Shown here piece by piece: positions 30,866 through 39,389 of a stretch of 43,862 bases of DNA. Each line of letters opens with the position of its first letter. Positions within the stretch are counted from its first letter, which is position 1. The stretch covers positions 1 through 43,862 of the forward strand of contig QAXH01004262.1 in NCBI GenBank assembly GCA_004335635.1. Direction: 5' to 3'. The position numbers and the translations under genes were made by a program. Origin of the DNA: Chloromonas sp. AAM2. Taxonomy: Eukaryota; Chlorophyta; Chlorophyceae; Chlamydomonadales; Chlamydomonadaceae. Under the pieces are notes generated by a model. That model searched no databases, was not told the origin of the DNA, and saw only the letters and a list, made by a program, of their open reading frames with translations.

Positions 30866-30937
30866 TGGGGTGTCGCCAAGTGGTAAGGCTGCGGACTTTG
30901 ACTCCGCCATTCGTAGGTTCGAATCCTGCCACCCCAG
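30866..30937 (+). tRNA. trnQ-UUG: tRNA-Gln (UUG)
   Basis: A 72-nt cloverleaf: acceptor TGGGGTG pairs fully with CACCCCA, discriminator G, anticodon stem GCGGA/TCCGC around loop CTTTGAC with TTG at 30898-30900. It lies 47 bases after trnR-ACG and may share its transcript. The U1-A72 pair and discriminator G are normal tRNA-Gln identity elements. Confidence 0.96.
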
Positions 30938-31053
30938 TTAGTTCTGAACTTTAATTAAGAAAAAGTTGTTTTTAGTTCCCATAACTTGCATAATTAGATT
31001 AAACTATAAACAATATAATTTAGATTTTTCAATTGTAAATTAAGGAGACACTT

Positions 31054-31401
31054 ATGGAAGCGAAAATTCAATTTATCAAAGGTCTTGATGAAAAAGTATT
31101 ACCAGATGTTCGCTTGACTCGTTCACGTGATGGTAGTACAGGAACAGCTACATTTCGATTCAAAAATCCTAATATCTTAGATAAAAGTACAGCAAAAGAA
31201 GGCGAAATTACAGGAATGTATCTAATAGATGAAGAAGGTACATTAGAAACACGTGACGTTAATGCACGATTTGTTAATGGTAAACCTGAAGCTATTGAAT
31301 CTATTTATATTATGAAAAGCCCAGAAGCGTGGGATAGATTTATGAGATTTATGGAAAGATATGGAGAAACAAATGGACTAGTTTTTACTAAAGCAAATTA
31401 A
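31054..31401 (+). CDS. psb28: Psb28, photosystem II assembly factor
   Basis: A 115-residue Psb28 (ycf79/PsbW in older naming). Family segments are [43 protein letters not shown] and [20 protein letters not shown]. Psb28 binds stromal-side photosystem II assembly intermediates near CP47. There is no transit peptide or membrane span. An AAGGAGACAC ribosome-binding site precedes the ATG. syfB follows 25 bases later. Confidence 0.96.
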   Translation: MEAKIQFIKGLDEKVLPDVRLTRSRDGSTGTATFRFKNPNILDKSTAKEGEITGMYLIDEEGTLETRDVNARFVNGKPEAIESIYIMKSPEAWDRFMRFMERYGETNGLVFTKAN

Positions 31402-31426
31402 ATAAAAATTTTTCAATAATTCACAA

Positions 31427-33544
31427 ATGCAAACATCATTAAAATGGGTTAACGAATTCGTAAATATTGAAACGGTTAATTTAGATTATTTAATTGAAAA
31501 GTTAACGCTTGGAGGATTTGAAGTTGAAGAAATTCTTGAACTAAATATTACTGGCCAAAAAGAAATTGCTTTAGATATTTCAGCAACAGCAAATCGTTCT
31601 GATAGTTTATCAATTGAAGGTATTTCTAAAGAAGTTGCTGCTTTATTAAATAAACCCACCCGATTTACAAATTATATTTATGAAAATTCGGATTGGAAAC
31701 CAAGTATCGAAAATTTATCTTCAAATATTCTAAATAGTCAAGACTGTTCAAGTTTTGTAGCTATGACTGTTGAAAATCTAACTGATTGTACAGTTCCACA
31801 ATGGTTAAAACAAAAATTATTAAGCTCAGGAATTACTCCCTTAAATAATTTATTAGATTTTCAGAATTATATTTTATTGGAAACGGGTTATCCTTTTGAA
31901 TTTTACGACCTAGATAAAATTTATTCAAAACTAAAAATATCAAAATTTAAATTAACACTGGAATCAGTTACAAATCAAGAAACATTTTTGGCAAATAACG
32001 ATAATACTTATTTGCTGAATGAATCAATTTTATTACTAAAAGCAAATTCTCAACCAATAAGTATTGGCGGAATTATCTCAAATAAAGATTTTGGTTATTC
32101 GACTAGTACTAAATCGTTATTAATTGAAGGAAGTATTTTTAATGCAAAAACTATTCGACAACAGTCTCGAATGTTAGGTTTAAGAACTGATCGATCAGCA
32201 CGTTATGAAAAATCTTTGAATGAGACAAATTTATTAAAATCATTTTATAAATTAATTTCATTATTAAGAATTGCAAATCCAAATTTAATTTGCAAACTTC
32301 ATACAATTAATCAAAATATAAACCAAACTTCAAAATCTATTTCCTTACAGTATAAGACTATAAAAGAAATTTTGGGTCCAGTTAACCAATATGCAAAAAA
32401 TGAAATGTATATTACACCAAAATTAATTACCAATTATTTAAACCGGTTATGCTTTAACTATATATATAATGAATCGAAAGCAATATGGAAAGTTGACATT
32501 CCCGATTCACGAAAAGATGATATTACGCGAGAAATTGATTTAGTAGAAGAAATTGGTCGATTACATGGATTTAATAATTTTTTAGCCCGTTTACCTAAAA
32601 TTAAAACTATTGGACATCAAGATAATAGTTATCAAACACGAAAAAAGATTACAGCTTGTTTATTAAATCTTGGGTTGAATGAATTAATTCATTATTCCTT
32701 AGTTAAAAAAGAAACATTCATAAAAAATGAAATTCAATTACTTAACCCATTAATTGCCGACTATTCGAATTTAAGATCAACATTATTACCTAATTTACTT
32801 AAAACAGTCGAAGAAAATGTAAAACAAGGAAATCAAATAACAGAAGGTTTTGAATTTGGACATGTTTTTTCGATTGATAGTTTAAAAAACTTTCAAGAAA
32901 AAGAACATATTGCAGGTATTTTTGGTGGCTCAAATGTGAAATCAACATGGTCAGATTTATCAAATTCATTAACCTGGTTTGAAGCTAAAGGAAAATTCGA
33001 ACAATTTTTTAAACAATTAAATCTTGAACCACAATGGGAAGCATATTCTGATTTAAACAACAATGAAATTTTCCATCCATACTGTACTGCTAAATTGAAA
33101 TTTAATAATAAATTTAATTTAGGTCTTTTTGGTAAAATTCATCCAATTTTGGCAAAAAAATTAAATATTCCATCAAATCTTTATATTTTTGAGCTAGATT
33201 TTGAATCTCTTCGAGATCAAATTGCAATAAATAAATTACAATTTTATAAAGAATATTCATCTTATCCAAAAATCATTAAAGATTTATCTTTTATTATTTG
33301 TGAAGATATTCCGTTTAAAAAAATTCAAGATTTATTATATCTTAATGGAACTAATTTTTTATCGACTGTAACCTTATTGGATGAATATAAAGGAAAAACT
33401 ATTCCTAAAAACCATATAAGTTTATGTTTACAATTGACTTTCCAATCAAATGAAAAAACATTACAAAATAAAGAAATCGAAATGATTATTCAAAATCTTA
33501 AGTTATTATTAACTAAGAAACTGAATGCAACAATTCGAACCTAA
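31427..33544 (+). CDS. syfB: Phenylalanyl-tRNA synthetase beta subunit
   Basis: A 705-residue PheT homologue, called syfB in algal plastids. It opens MQTSLKWVNEFVNIETVNLD and has ISATANRSDSLSIEGISKEV (B1 domain), the B5 region (DIPDSRKDDITREIDLVEEI) and a C-terminal FDX-like anticodon-binding domain (YSSYPKIIKDLSFIICEDIP). It lacks the separate N-terminal tRNA-binding (EMAP-like) domain of many bacteria, so it is shorter than the roughly 800-residue form. The catalytic alpha subunit (PheS) is not in this window. Confidence 0.93.
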   Translation: MQTSLKWVNEFVNIETVNLDYLIEKLTLGGFEVEEILELNITGQKEIALDISATANRSDSLSIEGISKEVAALLNKPTRFTNYIYENSDWKPSIENLSSNILNSQDCSSFVAMTVENLTDCTVPQWLKQKLLSSGITPLNNLLDFQNYILLETGYPFEFYDLDKIYSKLKISKFKLTLESVTNQETFLANNDNTYLLNESILLLKANSQPISIGGIISNKDFGYSTSTKSLLIEGSIFNAKTIRQQSRMLGLRTDRSARYEKSLNETNLLKSFYKLISLLRIANPNLICKLHTINQNINQTSKSISLQYKTIKEILGPVNQYAKNEMYITPKLITNYLNRLCFNYIYNESKAIWKVDIPDSRKDDITREIDLVEEIGRLHGFNNFLARLPKIKTIGHQDNSYQTRKKITACLLNLGLNELIHYSLVKKETFIKNEIQLLNPLIADYSNLRSTLLPNLLKTVEENVKQGNQITEGFEFGHVFSIDSLKNFQEKEHIAGIFGGSNVKSTWSDLSNSLTWFEAKGKFEQFFKQLNLEPQWEAYSDLNNNEIFHPYCTAKLKFNNKFNLGLFGKIHPILAKKLNIPSNLYIFELDFESLRDQIAINKLQFYKEYSSYPKIIKDLSFIICEDIPFKKIQDLLYLNGTNFLSTVTLLDEYKGKTIPKNHISLCLQLTFQSNEKTLQNKEIEMIIQNLKLLLTKKLNATIRT

Positions 33545-33560
33545 ACTTTTATGGAGTGAT

Positions 33561-33597
33561 GATAATTCTAGAATATTAAAATATTTATAGAATTATC
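33561..33597. terminator. Hairpin between syfB and thiS
   Basis: GATAATTCTA (33561-33570) pairs with TAGAATTATC (33588-33597), a 10-bp stem with a partly self-pairing 17-base interior. It lies in the 48-base gap between the convergent syfB and thiS and includes the thiS stop codon. Confidence 0.55.
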
Positions 33598-33805
33598 CAC
33601 CTCCAACAATCGTAACAACCTCAATTTTATCATTATTATTAATGTGAATTTTATTCCAATTTTTTTTATTACAAATTAAATTATTATATTCTAAAACAAG
33701 TAATGAACTATTATAGTTAAAATAAGTGATTAATTGAAAAAGCGTTATATCTTCATTACTATAATACTGTTCGCCGTTTAAAAAGAAGTTTTTAGTTTTT
33801 ACCAT
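33593..33805 (-). CDS. thiS: ThiS, sulphur carrier for thiazole synthesis
   Basis: A 70-residue ubiquitin-fold protein ending IEVVTIVGGG; the terminal Gly-Gly is adenylated and made a thiocarboxylate. NGEQYYSNEDITLFQLITYF is the usual early region. ThiS passes sulphur to ThiG, which is encoded at 40978-41793. ThiF/ThiO-type partner enzymes are not in the window. ATG 33805. The sequence is short and AT-driven, but the VGGG end and family length make the call good. Confidence 0.88.
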   Translation of the reverse strand: MVKTKNFFLNGEQYYSNEDITLFQLITYFNYNSSLLVLEYNNLICNKKNWNKIHINNNDKIEVVTIVGGG

Positions 33806-33883
33806 ACATTTGATTTAAATTTTTTTTTAAATAAACTAGACGTAAAAGAATATAAACTGATAAACTATTAGTCAAGGTAGTTT

Positions 33884-33957
33884 GGCGGGTGTAGCCAAGT
33901 GGTTAAGGCAGTGGGTTGTGATTCCACCATTCGTCGGTTCAAGTCCGATCATCCGCC
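33884..33957 (+). tRNA. trnH-GUG: tRNA-His (GUG)
   Basis: A 74-nt cloverleaf with anticodon GTG at 33918-33920. The extra G(-1) of tRNA-His is present at 33884, opposite discriminator C at 33957. Acceptor GCGGGTG pairs with CATCCGC with one G-T pair. Confidence 0.96.
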
Positions 33958-34025
33958 CTTCTTTAAAATTTTCTACTTCAGTATTCATAAAAATAAAATT
34001 AGTTATAAATTAAAGATTTATTTAT

Positions 34026-34640
34026 ATGTCACGTTATCGAGGACCTAAATTAAGAATCAGTCGAAGATTAGGACAGTTACCTGGTTTAACGACAAAAACC
34101 CCACAAAAACTTAATCGGCCAGGTAAAGATGGAAATGCTAACGCAGATAGCAAAAAGCTAACTGAATATGGCGTTCGATTAGAAGAAAAGCAAAAATTAA
34201 AATTTAATTACGGATTAACTGAAAACCAACTTTATCGGTATGTAAAAGAAGCTCGCCGACGAAAAGGAGTTACTGGTTTAATTTTACTTCAGTTATTAGA
34301 AATGCGTTTAGACACTCTTTGTTTTACCTTAGGTTTTGCAAAAAGCATCGCCCAAGCGCGTCAGTTAGTAAACCATGGCCATATTACCGTTAATAAAAAA
34401 ACTGTGAGTATTCCGAGTTTCCAATGTAGATTAAAGGATGTTATTAGCGTTAAAGAAAAAAGTACTTCTAAAAAATTAGTTGAAAATAATATTAAAGATA
34501 GTCAAGTAAGTACTATTCCACCTCATTTAAAATTCGATAGCGCAAAATTAGAAGCAACAGTTTTAGACTATTGTGATCAAAATGATGTTGGATTACAACT
34601 TGATGAATTACTTGTTATTGAGTATTATTCACGACGATAA
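34026..34640 (+). CDS. rps4: 30S ribosomal protein S4
   Basis: A 204-residue uS4, starting [20 protein letters not shown]. The S4 RNA-binding domain (about residues 95-160) has [40 protein letters not shown]. It ends [14 protein letters not shown]4 nucleates 30S assembly. rps16 follows after 37 bases. Confidence 0.98.
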   Translation: MSRYRGPKLRISRRLGQLPGLTTKTPQKLNRPGKDGNANADSKKLTEYGVRLEEKQKLKFNYGLTENQLYRYVKEARRRKGVTGLILLQLLEMRLDTLCFTLGFAKSIAQARQLVNHGHITVNKKTVSIPSFQCRLKDVISVKEKSTSKKLVENNIKDSQVSTIPPHLKFDSAKLEATVLDYCDQNDVGLQLDELLVIEYYSRR

Positions 34641-34677
34641 TTACTTTTATAAAAATATTTTTATTATAATTCTTTCT

Positions 34678-34917
34678 ATGTTAAAATTGAGATTAAAACG
34701 AATCGGACGAAAACGCTCGCCTGCGTATCGTCTTGTTATTATGGAAAATACATTTAGACGAGATGGTCGCCCAATTGAAGAAGTTGGGTATTACAATCCA
34801 ATTTCGAAAAAATATTATTTTGAAACAGAGAAAATTAAAAAATGGTTGAACTATGGCGCAAAACCTACAGAAGTTGTTGCCAGTTTATTAAAAAAGGCTC
34901 AAATTATTGAAAACTAG
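34678..34917 (+). CDS. rps16: 30S ribosomal protein S16
   Basis: A 79-residue bS16, starting MLKLRLKRIGRKRSPAYRLV, with ENTFRRDGRPIEEVGYYNP. I chose ATG 34678 since the upstream open extension overlaps rps4 and is not S16-like. The last four codons and the stop lie in the 5' arm of a 36-bp hairpin. Confidence 0.97.
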   Translation: MLKLRLKRIGRKRSPAYRLVIMENTFRRDGRPIEEVGYYNPISKKYYFETEKIKKWLNYGAKPTEVVASLLKKAQIIEN

Positions 34918-34981
34918 TAATTTAGAAAAATATGAAATTCAAACCGAATTTCATATTTTTCTAAATTACTAGTTTTCAATA
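34905..34981. terminator. Very long perfect hairpin between rps16 and ycf35
   Basis: Arms 34905-34940 and 34946-34981 are exact reverse complements over 36 bases with a 5-base loop (AAACC). The 5' arm contains the end of rps16 (Ile-Glu-Asn-stop). The gap lies between convergent rps16 (+) and ycf35 (-), so it is placed as a two-way terminator or RNA-stabilising element. The pairing is seen directly; the function is inferred. Confidence 0.8.
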
Positions 34982-34995
34982 CAATTTTTTCTAAT

Positions 34996-35376
34996 TTAGC
35001 TATTCCAGCGTTCTAAAACTAATGTATTAGAACCATCTGAGTTTTGTTGATATTTAACTGGTTGGAAGCCAATTTTTTGACTTTCACCAATAATAACTTC
35101 TCCAGCATATTGTTGCGAAATTGTGTCAATAAACGTTTCAACTGGTGATGATTGTTCCCAGAAACTGATATCTGCAACTAATTCATATTCTTGACCATTC
35201 CAGACAAATTCAATATCATAACCGTTTGATTGAGATATTACTAAATTTGTATTGTATGATTTTGAGTTATTTATTGCTTTTTTTTGTTTTTCATGAATAA
35301 TATTTAATTTATTTAACGCCTTTTCTAAATAAAACAAATTTTGAAAACGAGTCTTAATATAAGTAAAATGTGACAT
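34996..35376 (-). CDS. ycf35: Ycf35, conserved protein of unknown function
   Basis: A 126-residue protein of the Ycf35/DUF1257 family. Its opening [40 protein letters not shown] and the C-terminal [20 protein letters not shown] are family-like. It is found in red-lineage plastids and cyanobacteria; the function is not established. No membrane span or cofactor motif. It is convergent with rps16 across the long hairpin and lies downstream (minus strand) of trnL-UAA. Confidence 0.9.
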   Translation of the reverse strand: MSHFTYIKTRFQNLFYLEKALNKLNIIHEKQKKAINNSKSYNTNLVISQSNGYDIEFVWNGQEYELVADISFWEQSSPVETFIDTISQQYAGEVIIGESQKIGFQPVKYQQNSDGSNTLVLERWNS

Positions 35377-35423
35377 AAAAATTATTGTTAATAATTATCT
35401 ATTTCTTAATAATTATAATAAAC

Positions 35424-35481
35424 TTTTACTTCTTATAAACGTCTATTTATAAATATAAATAGACGTTTATAAGAAGTGAAA
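35424..35481. terminator. Long hairpin between trnL-UAA and ycf35
   Basis: A perfect 23-bp core (35428-35450 with 35455-35477), extended by one G-T and three T-A pairs to 35424/35481, with a 4-base loop. On the minus strand it lies after trnC and trnL and before the ycf35 start, so it could end the tRNA transcript; it might also act as a boundary just upstream of ycf35. Confidence 0.65.
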
Positions 35482-35611
35482 ATTTATTGTATATGTTTCA
35501 ATCGTTATCAAAATATCCAAAAGGTCATCTTCTTATAAAAATTTTTGTGAACAATATGTGCAGTAAATTTTACAACTTGATTTTTAAAAATATATAGTTA
35601 AATTTAATAAC

Positions 35612-35697
35612 TGGGAACGGAGGGACTTGAACCCTCACGCTTATCACTAAGCAACGGATTTTAAGTCCGTCGTGTCTACCAATTTCACCACATTCCC
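35612..35697 (-). tRNA. trnL-UAA: tRNA-Leu (UAA)
   Basis: An 86-nt class II tRNA with long variable arm. Acceptor GGGAATG pairs with CGTTCCC (one T-G), discriminator A. The anticodon stem ACGGA/TCCGT holds loop CTTAAAA with anticodon TAA (35661-35663, complement). It is uninterrupted: the group I intron found here in cyanobacteria and green plastids is absent. Confidence 0.96.
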
Positions 35698-35776
35698 AAT
35701 AAACTACTTATGCTATTCAATAAATTGTAATATAAAATAATTTGAATCTAAAAACAATACTATAGTTTTTATTCAA

Positions 35777-35847
35777 AGGCGGCACCCAGATTCGAACTGG
35801 GGATAGAGGATTTGCAATCCACTGCCTTACCACTTGGCCATACCGCC
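35777..35847 (-). tRNA. trnC-GCA: tRNA-Cys (GCA)
   Basis: A 71-nt cloverleaf: acceptor GGCGGTA pairs with TGCCGCC (one mismatch-free run with T-A end), discriminator T, T-loop TTCGAAT. The anticodon GCA is at 35813-35815 (complement). The anticodon stem GTGGA/TCCTC has one T-T opposition at its second pair. Confidence 0.94.
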
Positions 35848-36342
35848 AGATTCAAATATTTGTTTCATTATAATATACTTTCTAGAGTTTTTGCTAGAAA
35901 AATTTTACTTTTAAATCTAATTGTTCTCACTGGCTAAAAAATGTTCTCTAAAATAATAATGAAATTTTAAAATTATATTTTTAGAAAAATGAATTGACTT
36001 ACTTTAATTCCGATTAACTTTAAAGTATATTTACTCAAAAGTTAATAAAAAACATTCTAGAGATTTTTTATTGTTTCTAAGAAGCGCGACAATTCTTAGG
36101 AATTGACTTTTCTAGTTATTTAAGAAATTTTCCGAAATAAATTTTAGTAGTATCAATCTAAGTTTTTCGACTAATTCAAAGGCTCTTCAGAGCCTTAAAC
36201 ATTTCGGTTGTCTAAAACATCTTCATCCAAATAAAAATTTATAAAAATTCTTATGCTACTTTTCGCTTTTCCCTCGAATTAGTGTATAATAATATTTAAA
36301 GTGAATAGAATTGAAACTCTTTGAATTAGAAAACAAATATCT
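35848..36342. other. Spacer between trnC and clpC
   Basis: 495 bases without a gene. Visible items are a 7-bp hairpin AAGGCTC/GAGCCTT (36180-36197), a 7-bp hairpin CTAAGAA/TTCTTAG (36077-36099) whose loop GCGCGACAA is unusually GC-rich for this DNA, and a perfect TATAAT at 36285. No tRNA, tmRNA or SRP RNA was recognised. Confidence 0.5.
36285..36290 (+). promoter_or_regulatory. Putative clpC -10 box
   Basis: TATAAT, preceded by G-T-G, lies 52 bases upstream of the clpC ATG. No good -35 hexamer is seen at 17 bases, so only the -10 element is proposed. Confidence 0.4.
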
Positions 36343-39108
36343 ATGTTTGAAAAATTTACTGAAGGCGCAATAAAAGTTATTATGCTATCGCAAGAAGAGG
36401 CTCGAAGAATGGGTCATAACTTTGTAGGTACTGAACAACTTTTATTAGGTGTTATTGGTCAAAGACATGGTATTGGAGCACGAGCATTAAAAAAATTAAA
36501 AGTTACATTAAAAAAAGCTCGAAAAGAAATTGAATTATACATTGGTCGTGGAACTGGATTTGTTGCTTCAGAAATTCCATTTACTCCAAGAGCAAAACGC
36601 GTATTGGAAATGGCTGTACATGAAGGAAAAGATTTAGGACAAAATTTTGTTGGAACTGAACATATTTTATTAGCTCTTATTGCAGAATCAGATGGTGTTG
36701 CAATGAGAACGTTAGATAAATTAAATGTAGATATTCATAAATTAAGAAATTTAATTTTAACTTACATTGAAGAGACACAAGAAGAAATTTTACGTCCACT
36801 AACACAAGCTGAAAAATTCTTGCTTGAACGTGAGAAAAAAGGTAGTCCAACTCCAACTTTAGATGAATATGCAGAAAATATTACTAAAGAAGCCATTGAT
36901 GGTAATTTAGATCCAGTGATTGGTCGTGAGAAAGAAATCGATGATGTTATTGCGGTATTAGCTCGTCGAACTAAAAATAATCCTGTTTTAATCGGTGAAC
37001 CAGGTGTTGGAAAAACTGCTGTTGCAGAAGGATTAGCTCAACTAATCTTAACAGAAAAAGTTCCAGATTTTTTAGATGGTAGTTTAATCATGGCATTAGA
37101 TCTTGGTTCAATTTTAGCGGGAACGAAATATCGTGGTGAGTTTGAGGAACGATTAAAAAGAATTGTAGAAGAAGCTCAAAATGATTCTGCTGTTATTATT
37201 GTTATTGATGAAATTCATACATTAGTAGGAGCTGGAGCTGCAGAAGGTGCTGTAGATGCTGCAAATATTTTAAAACCTGCTTTAGCACGAGGAAAATTTA
37301 GATGTATTGGAGCAACAACAAATGATGAATATCGTAAATACATTGAGCGAGATCCTGCTTTAGAACGACGTTTCCAACCAGTTAATGTAGAAGAACCAAG
37401 TGTAGGAACTACTATTGAAATTTTACGTGGGTTACGATCAAAATTTGAGCAACATCATACATTAAGTTATCATGACAAAGCCTTAGAACAAGCTGCAATA
37501 CTATCAGATAAATATGTTGCAGATCGCTATTTACCTGATAAAGCTATTGACGTTTTAGATGAAGCTGGAGCTAGAGTTCGTCTAGAAAATCGCCGTTTAC
37601 CATTAGGTTTAAGAAGTTTAATGCATGAATTGCAAGAAACAATAAAAGATAAAGAAGATTGTATTAAGGAGCATGATTTTGAAGCTGCCAAACAGTTATT
37701 AGATCATGAAATGGAAGTTCGAACACATATTCGAATTATGAAACAATCCGCTTTAACAAGTGAAGCACGTGGCTTTAGTCGTCGTGATGTAGATATGGTT
37801 ACAGAAAATGACGTAGCTGATGTAGTATCAAATTGGACAGGAATTCCAGTAACAAAAATTACAGGTTCAGAGTCTGCTCGTTTATTAAAAATGGAAGATA
37901 CTCTTCATGAACGAATTATTGGTCAAAAACATGCGGTTGTTGCAGTTTCGAAAGCTATTCGTCGAGCACGAGTAGGATTACGAAATCCAAATCGTCCAAT
38001 TGCAAGTTTTATATTTGCTGGCCCTACTGGTGTTGGAAAAACGGAATTAACAAAAACTTTATCGGATTATATGTTCGGAAGTGAAGAAAGTATGATTCGA
38101 TTAGATATGTCAGAGTATATGGAAAAACATACTGTGGCAAAATTAATCGGTTCACCACCAGGTTATGTTGGTTATAATGAAGGAGGTCAATTAACAGAAG
38201 CAGTTCGTTCAAAACCTTATTCGGTTGTTTTATTAGATGAGGTTGAAAAAGCGCATCCAGATGTTTTCAATTTACTACTACAAATTTTAGACGATGGAAG
38301 ATTAACAGATTCAAAAGGTCGTATCATCGATTTTACGAATACTTTAATTATCATGACGACTAACTTAGGAGCGAAAATTATTGAACGTGAGAGTGGAATT
38401 AAACCAAAATCTGAACAAGGTGAAGGATTTAAAATCACTCCAGATGCAGTTGTTGGTTGGGAACCAGTCCCAGAACCAATTAAAGATCCGGAAATTTTTG
38501 AACGAGTAACAAAATTAGTAAATGATGAATTGAAAAATTTCTTCCGACCTGAATTTTTAAATCGTATTGATGAAATTGTAGTATTTAATCACTTAACACG
38601 AATTGATATTTGGGAAATTTGTGACTTAATGATTAAATCTGTTCAGAATCGCTTAAAGGAAAAAGGAATTAATTTAATTGTTGATTTATCAGTTCAAGCC
38701 TTTTTAACGGATGAAGGTTATGATCCAATTTATGGTGCTCGTCCATTACGTCGTGCTATTATGAAATATTTGGAAGATACATTAGCAGAGCAATGTTTGT
38801 CAAAAACTTTATATCCAAATACAAAAATTCATGTCCGTCGTAAAAAAGTAGAAGGAACATTAATGACATATACAAATGAAATCGAAGTCGAAGTTGATTT
38901 TAGTGATGTTGATCCAAATTTATTAGATGGTTCAGAAGAAGAATTATCAACTACTGTTACAAAATCTGAGACTAAATCTTCAGATGAAAATTCATCAAAT
39001 GATTTAGATAATAATGAATTAGATTTCGATGATTCAAATTTAGAAGATGATGAAGCAAAACCAACGATTGCTGGAAGAGCTGCTCGATTCTTTAAAAAAA
39101 CAAATTAA
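36343..39108 (+). CDS. clpC: ClpC, Hsp100 Clp protease ATPase subunit
   Basis: A 921-residue class I Clp/Hsp100 ATPase that unfolds substrates for ClpP and acts in protein import. The double Clp-N domain comprises the first 145 or so residues. The first AAA module has GEPGVGKT (near residue 223) and [12 protein letters not shown]; a UVR-like segment ([20 protein letters not shown]) and the second module with GPTGVGKT and [11 protein letters not shown] follow. The C-terminus has an unusual acidic, Ser/Asn/Asp-rich tail ([20 protein letters not shown]) before a final basic patch. It lies alone between spacers. Confidence 0.98.
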   Translation: MFEKFTEGAIKVIMLSQEEARRMGHNFVGTEQLLLGVIGQRHGIGARALKKLKVTLKKARKEIELYIGRGTGFVASEIPFTPRAKRVLEMAVHEGKDLGQNFVGTEHILLALIAESDGVAMRTLDKLNVDIHKLRNLILTYIEETQEEILRPLTQAEKFLLEREKKGSPTPTLDEYAENITKEAIDGNLDPVIGREKEIDDVIAVLARRTKNNPVLIGEPGVGKTAVAEGLAQLILTEKVPDFLDGSLIMALDLGSILAGTKYRGEFEERLKRIVEEAQNDSAVIIVIDEIHTLVGAGAAEGAVDAANILKPALARGKFRCIGATTNDEYRKYIERDPALERRFQPVNVEEPSVGTTIEILRGLRSKFEQHHTLSYHDKALEQAAILSDKYVADRYLPDKAIDVLDEAGARVRLENRRLPLGLRSLMHELQETIKDKEDCIKEHDFEAAKQLLDHEMEVRTHIRIMKQSALTSEARGFSRRDVDMVTENDVADVVSNWTGIPVTKITGSESARLLKMEDTLHERIIGQKHAVVAVSKAIRRARVGLRNPNRPIASFIFAGPTGVGKTELTKTLSDYMFGSEESMIRLDMSEYMEKHTVAKLIGSPPGYVGYNEGGQLTEAVRSKPYSVVLLDEVEKAHPDVFNLLLQILDDGRLTDSKGRIIDFTNTLIIMTTNLGAKIIERESGIKPKSEQGEGFKITPDAVVGWEPVPEPIKDPEIFERVTKLVNDELKNFFRPEFLNRIDEIVVFNHLTRIDIWEICDLMIKSVQNRLKEKGINLIVDLSVQAFLTDEGYDPIYGARPLRRAIMKYLEDTLAEQCLSKTLYPNTKIHVRRKKVEGTLMTYTNEIEVEVDFSDVDPNLLDGSEEELSTTVTKSETKSSDENSSNDLDNNELDFDDSNLEDDEAKPTIAGRAARFFKKTN

Positions 39109-39274
39109 AAATTTTAATTTCATAACTCGATTAGTCTCCAAGTCAGTTCTTTTTTAACTAGTTCAACAAGGAAATTTAGGTACTCCAATTGTTTTCTTGA
39201 TTTAAAAAATTATTTTTTTAAATAGAATATTCCATGGTTAAATATATTAGCAGAGTTATTGGAGTCAATTAATA
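39109..39274. other. clpC 3' flank
   Basis: AT-rich sequence between the clpC stop and the 26-bp hairpin. A short poly-T/poly-A stretch (around 39200-39220) can pair with itself; no coding or RNA signal is seen. Confidence 0.5.
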
Positions 39275-39334
39275 ACTCATTATTTTTTTAACAAAATTTA
39301 TTAATTCTTAAATTTTGTTAAAAAAATAATGAGT
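39275..39334. terminator. Perfect 26-bp hairpin after clpC
   Basis: Arms 39275-39300 and 39309-39334 match at all 26 positions, with an 8-base loop. It lies 166 bases after the clpC stop and before the decayed reading frame at 39390. The stem includes T7 and A7 runs. Best read as a terminator or mRNA 3'-end structure for clpC. Confidence 0.65.
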
Positions 39335-39389
39335 AAACTTTATTTTGTAATCTATTTTATTAAAAGAATCTTGACAGGAAATATTTTTT

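Noticed and set aside
34573..34677. Extended N-terminus of rps16 overlapping rps4
   Set aside because: The extension is rps4 sequence in another frame; MLKLRLKRIGRKR is the family start.
35612..35697. Group I intron in trnL-UAA
   Set aside because: The anticodon arm is continuous and the gene is 86 nt.
35848..36342. tmRNA (ssrA) or SRP RNA (ffs) in the spacer
   Set aside because: No tRNA-like T-arm and acceptor ends, no SRP-domain consensus; only weak hairpins are present.
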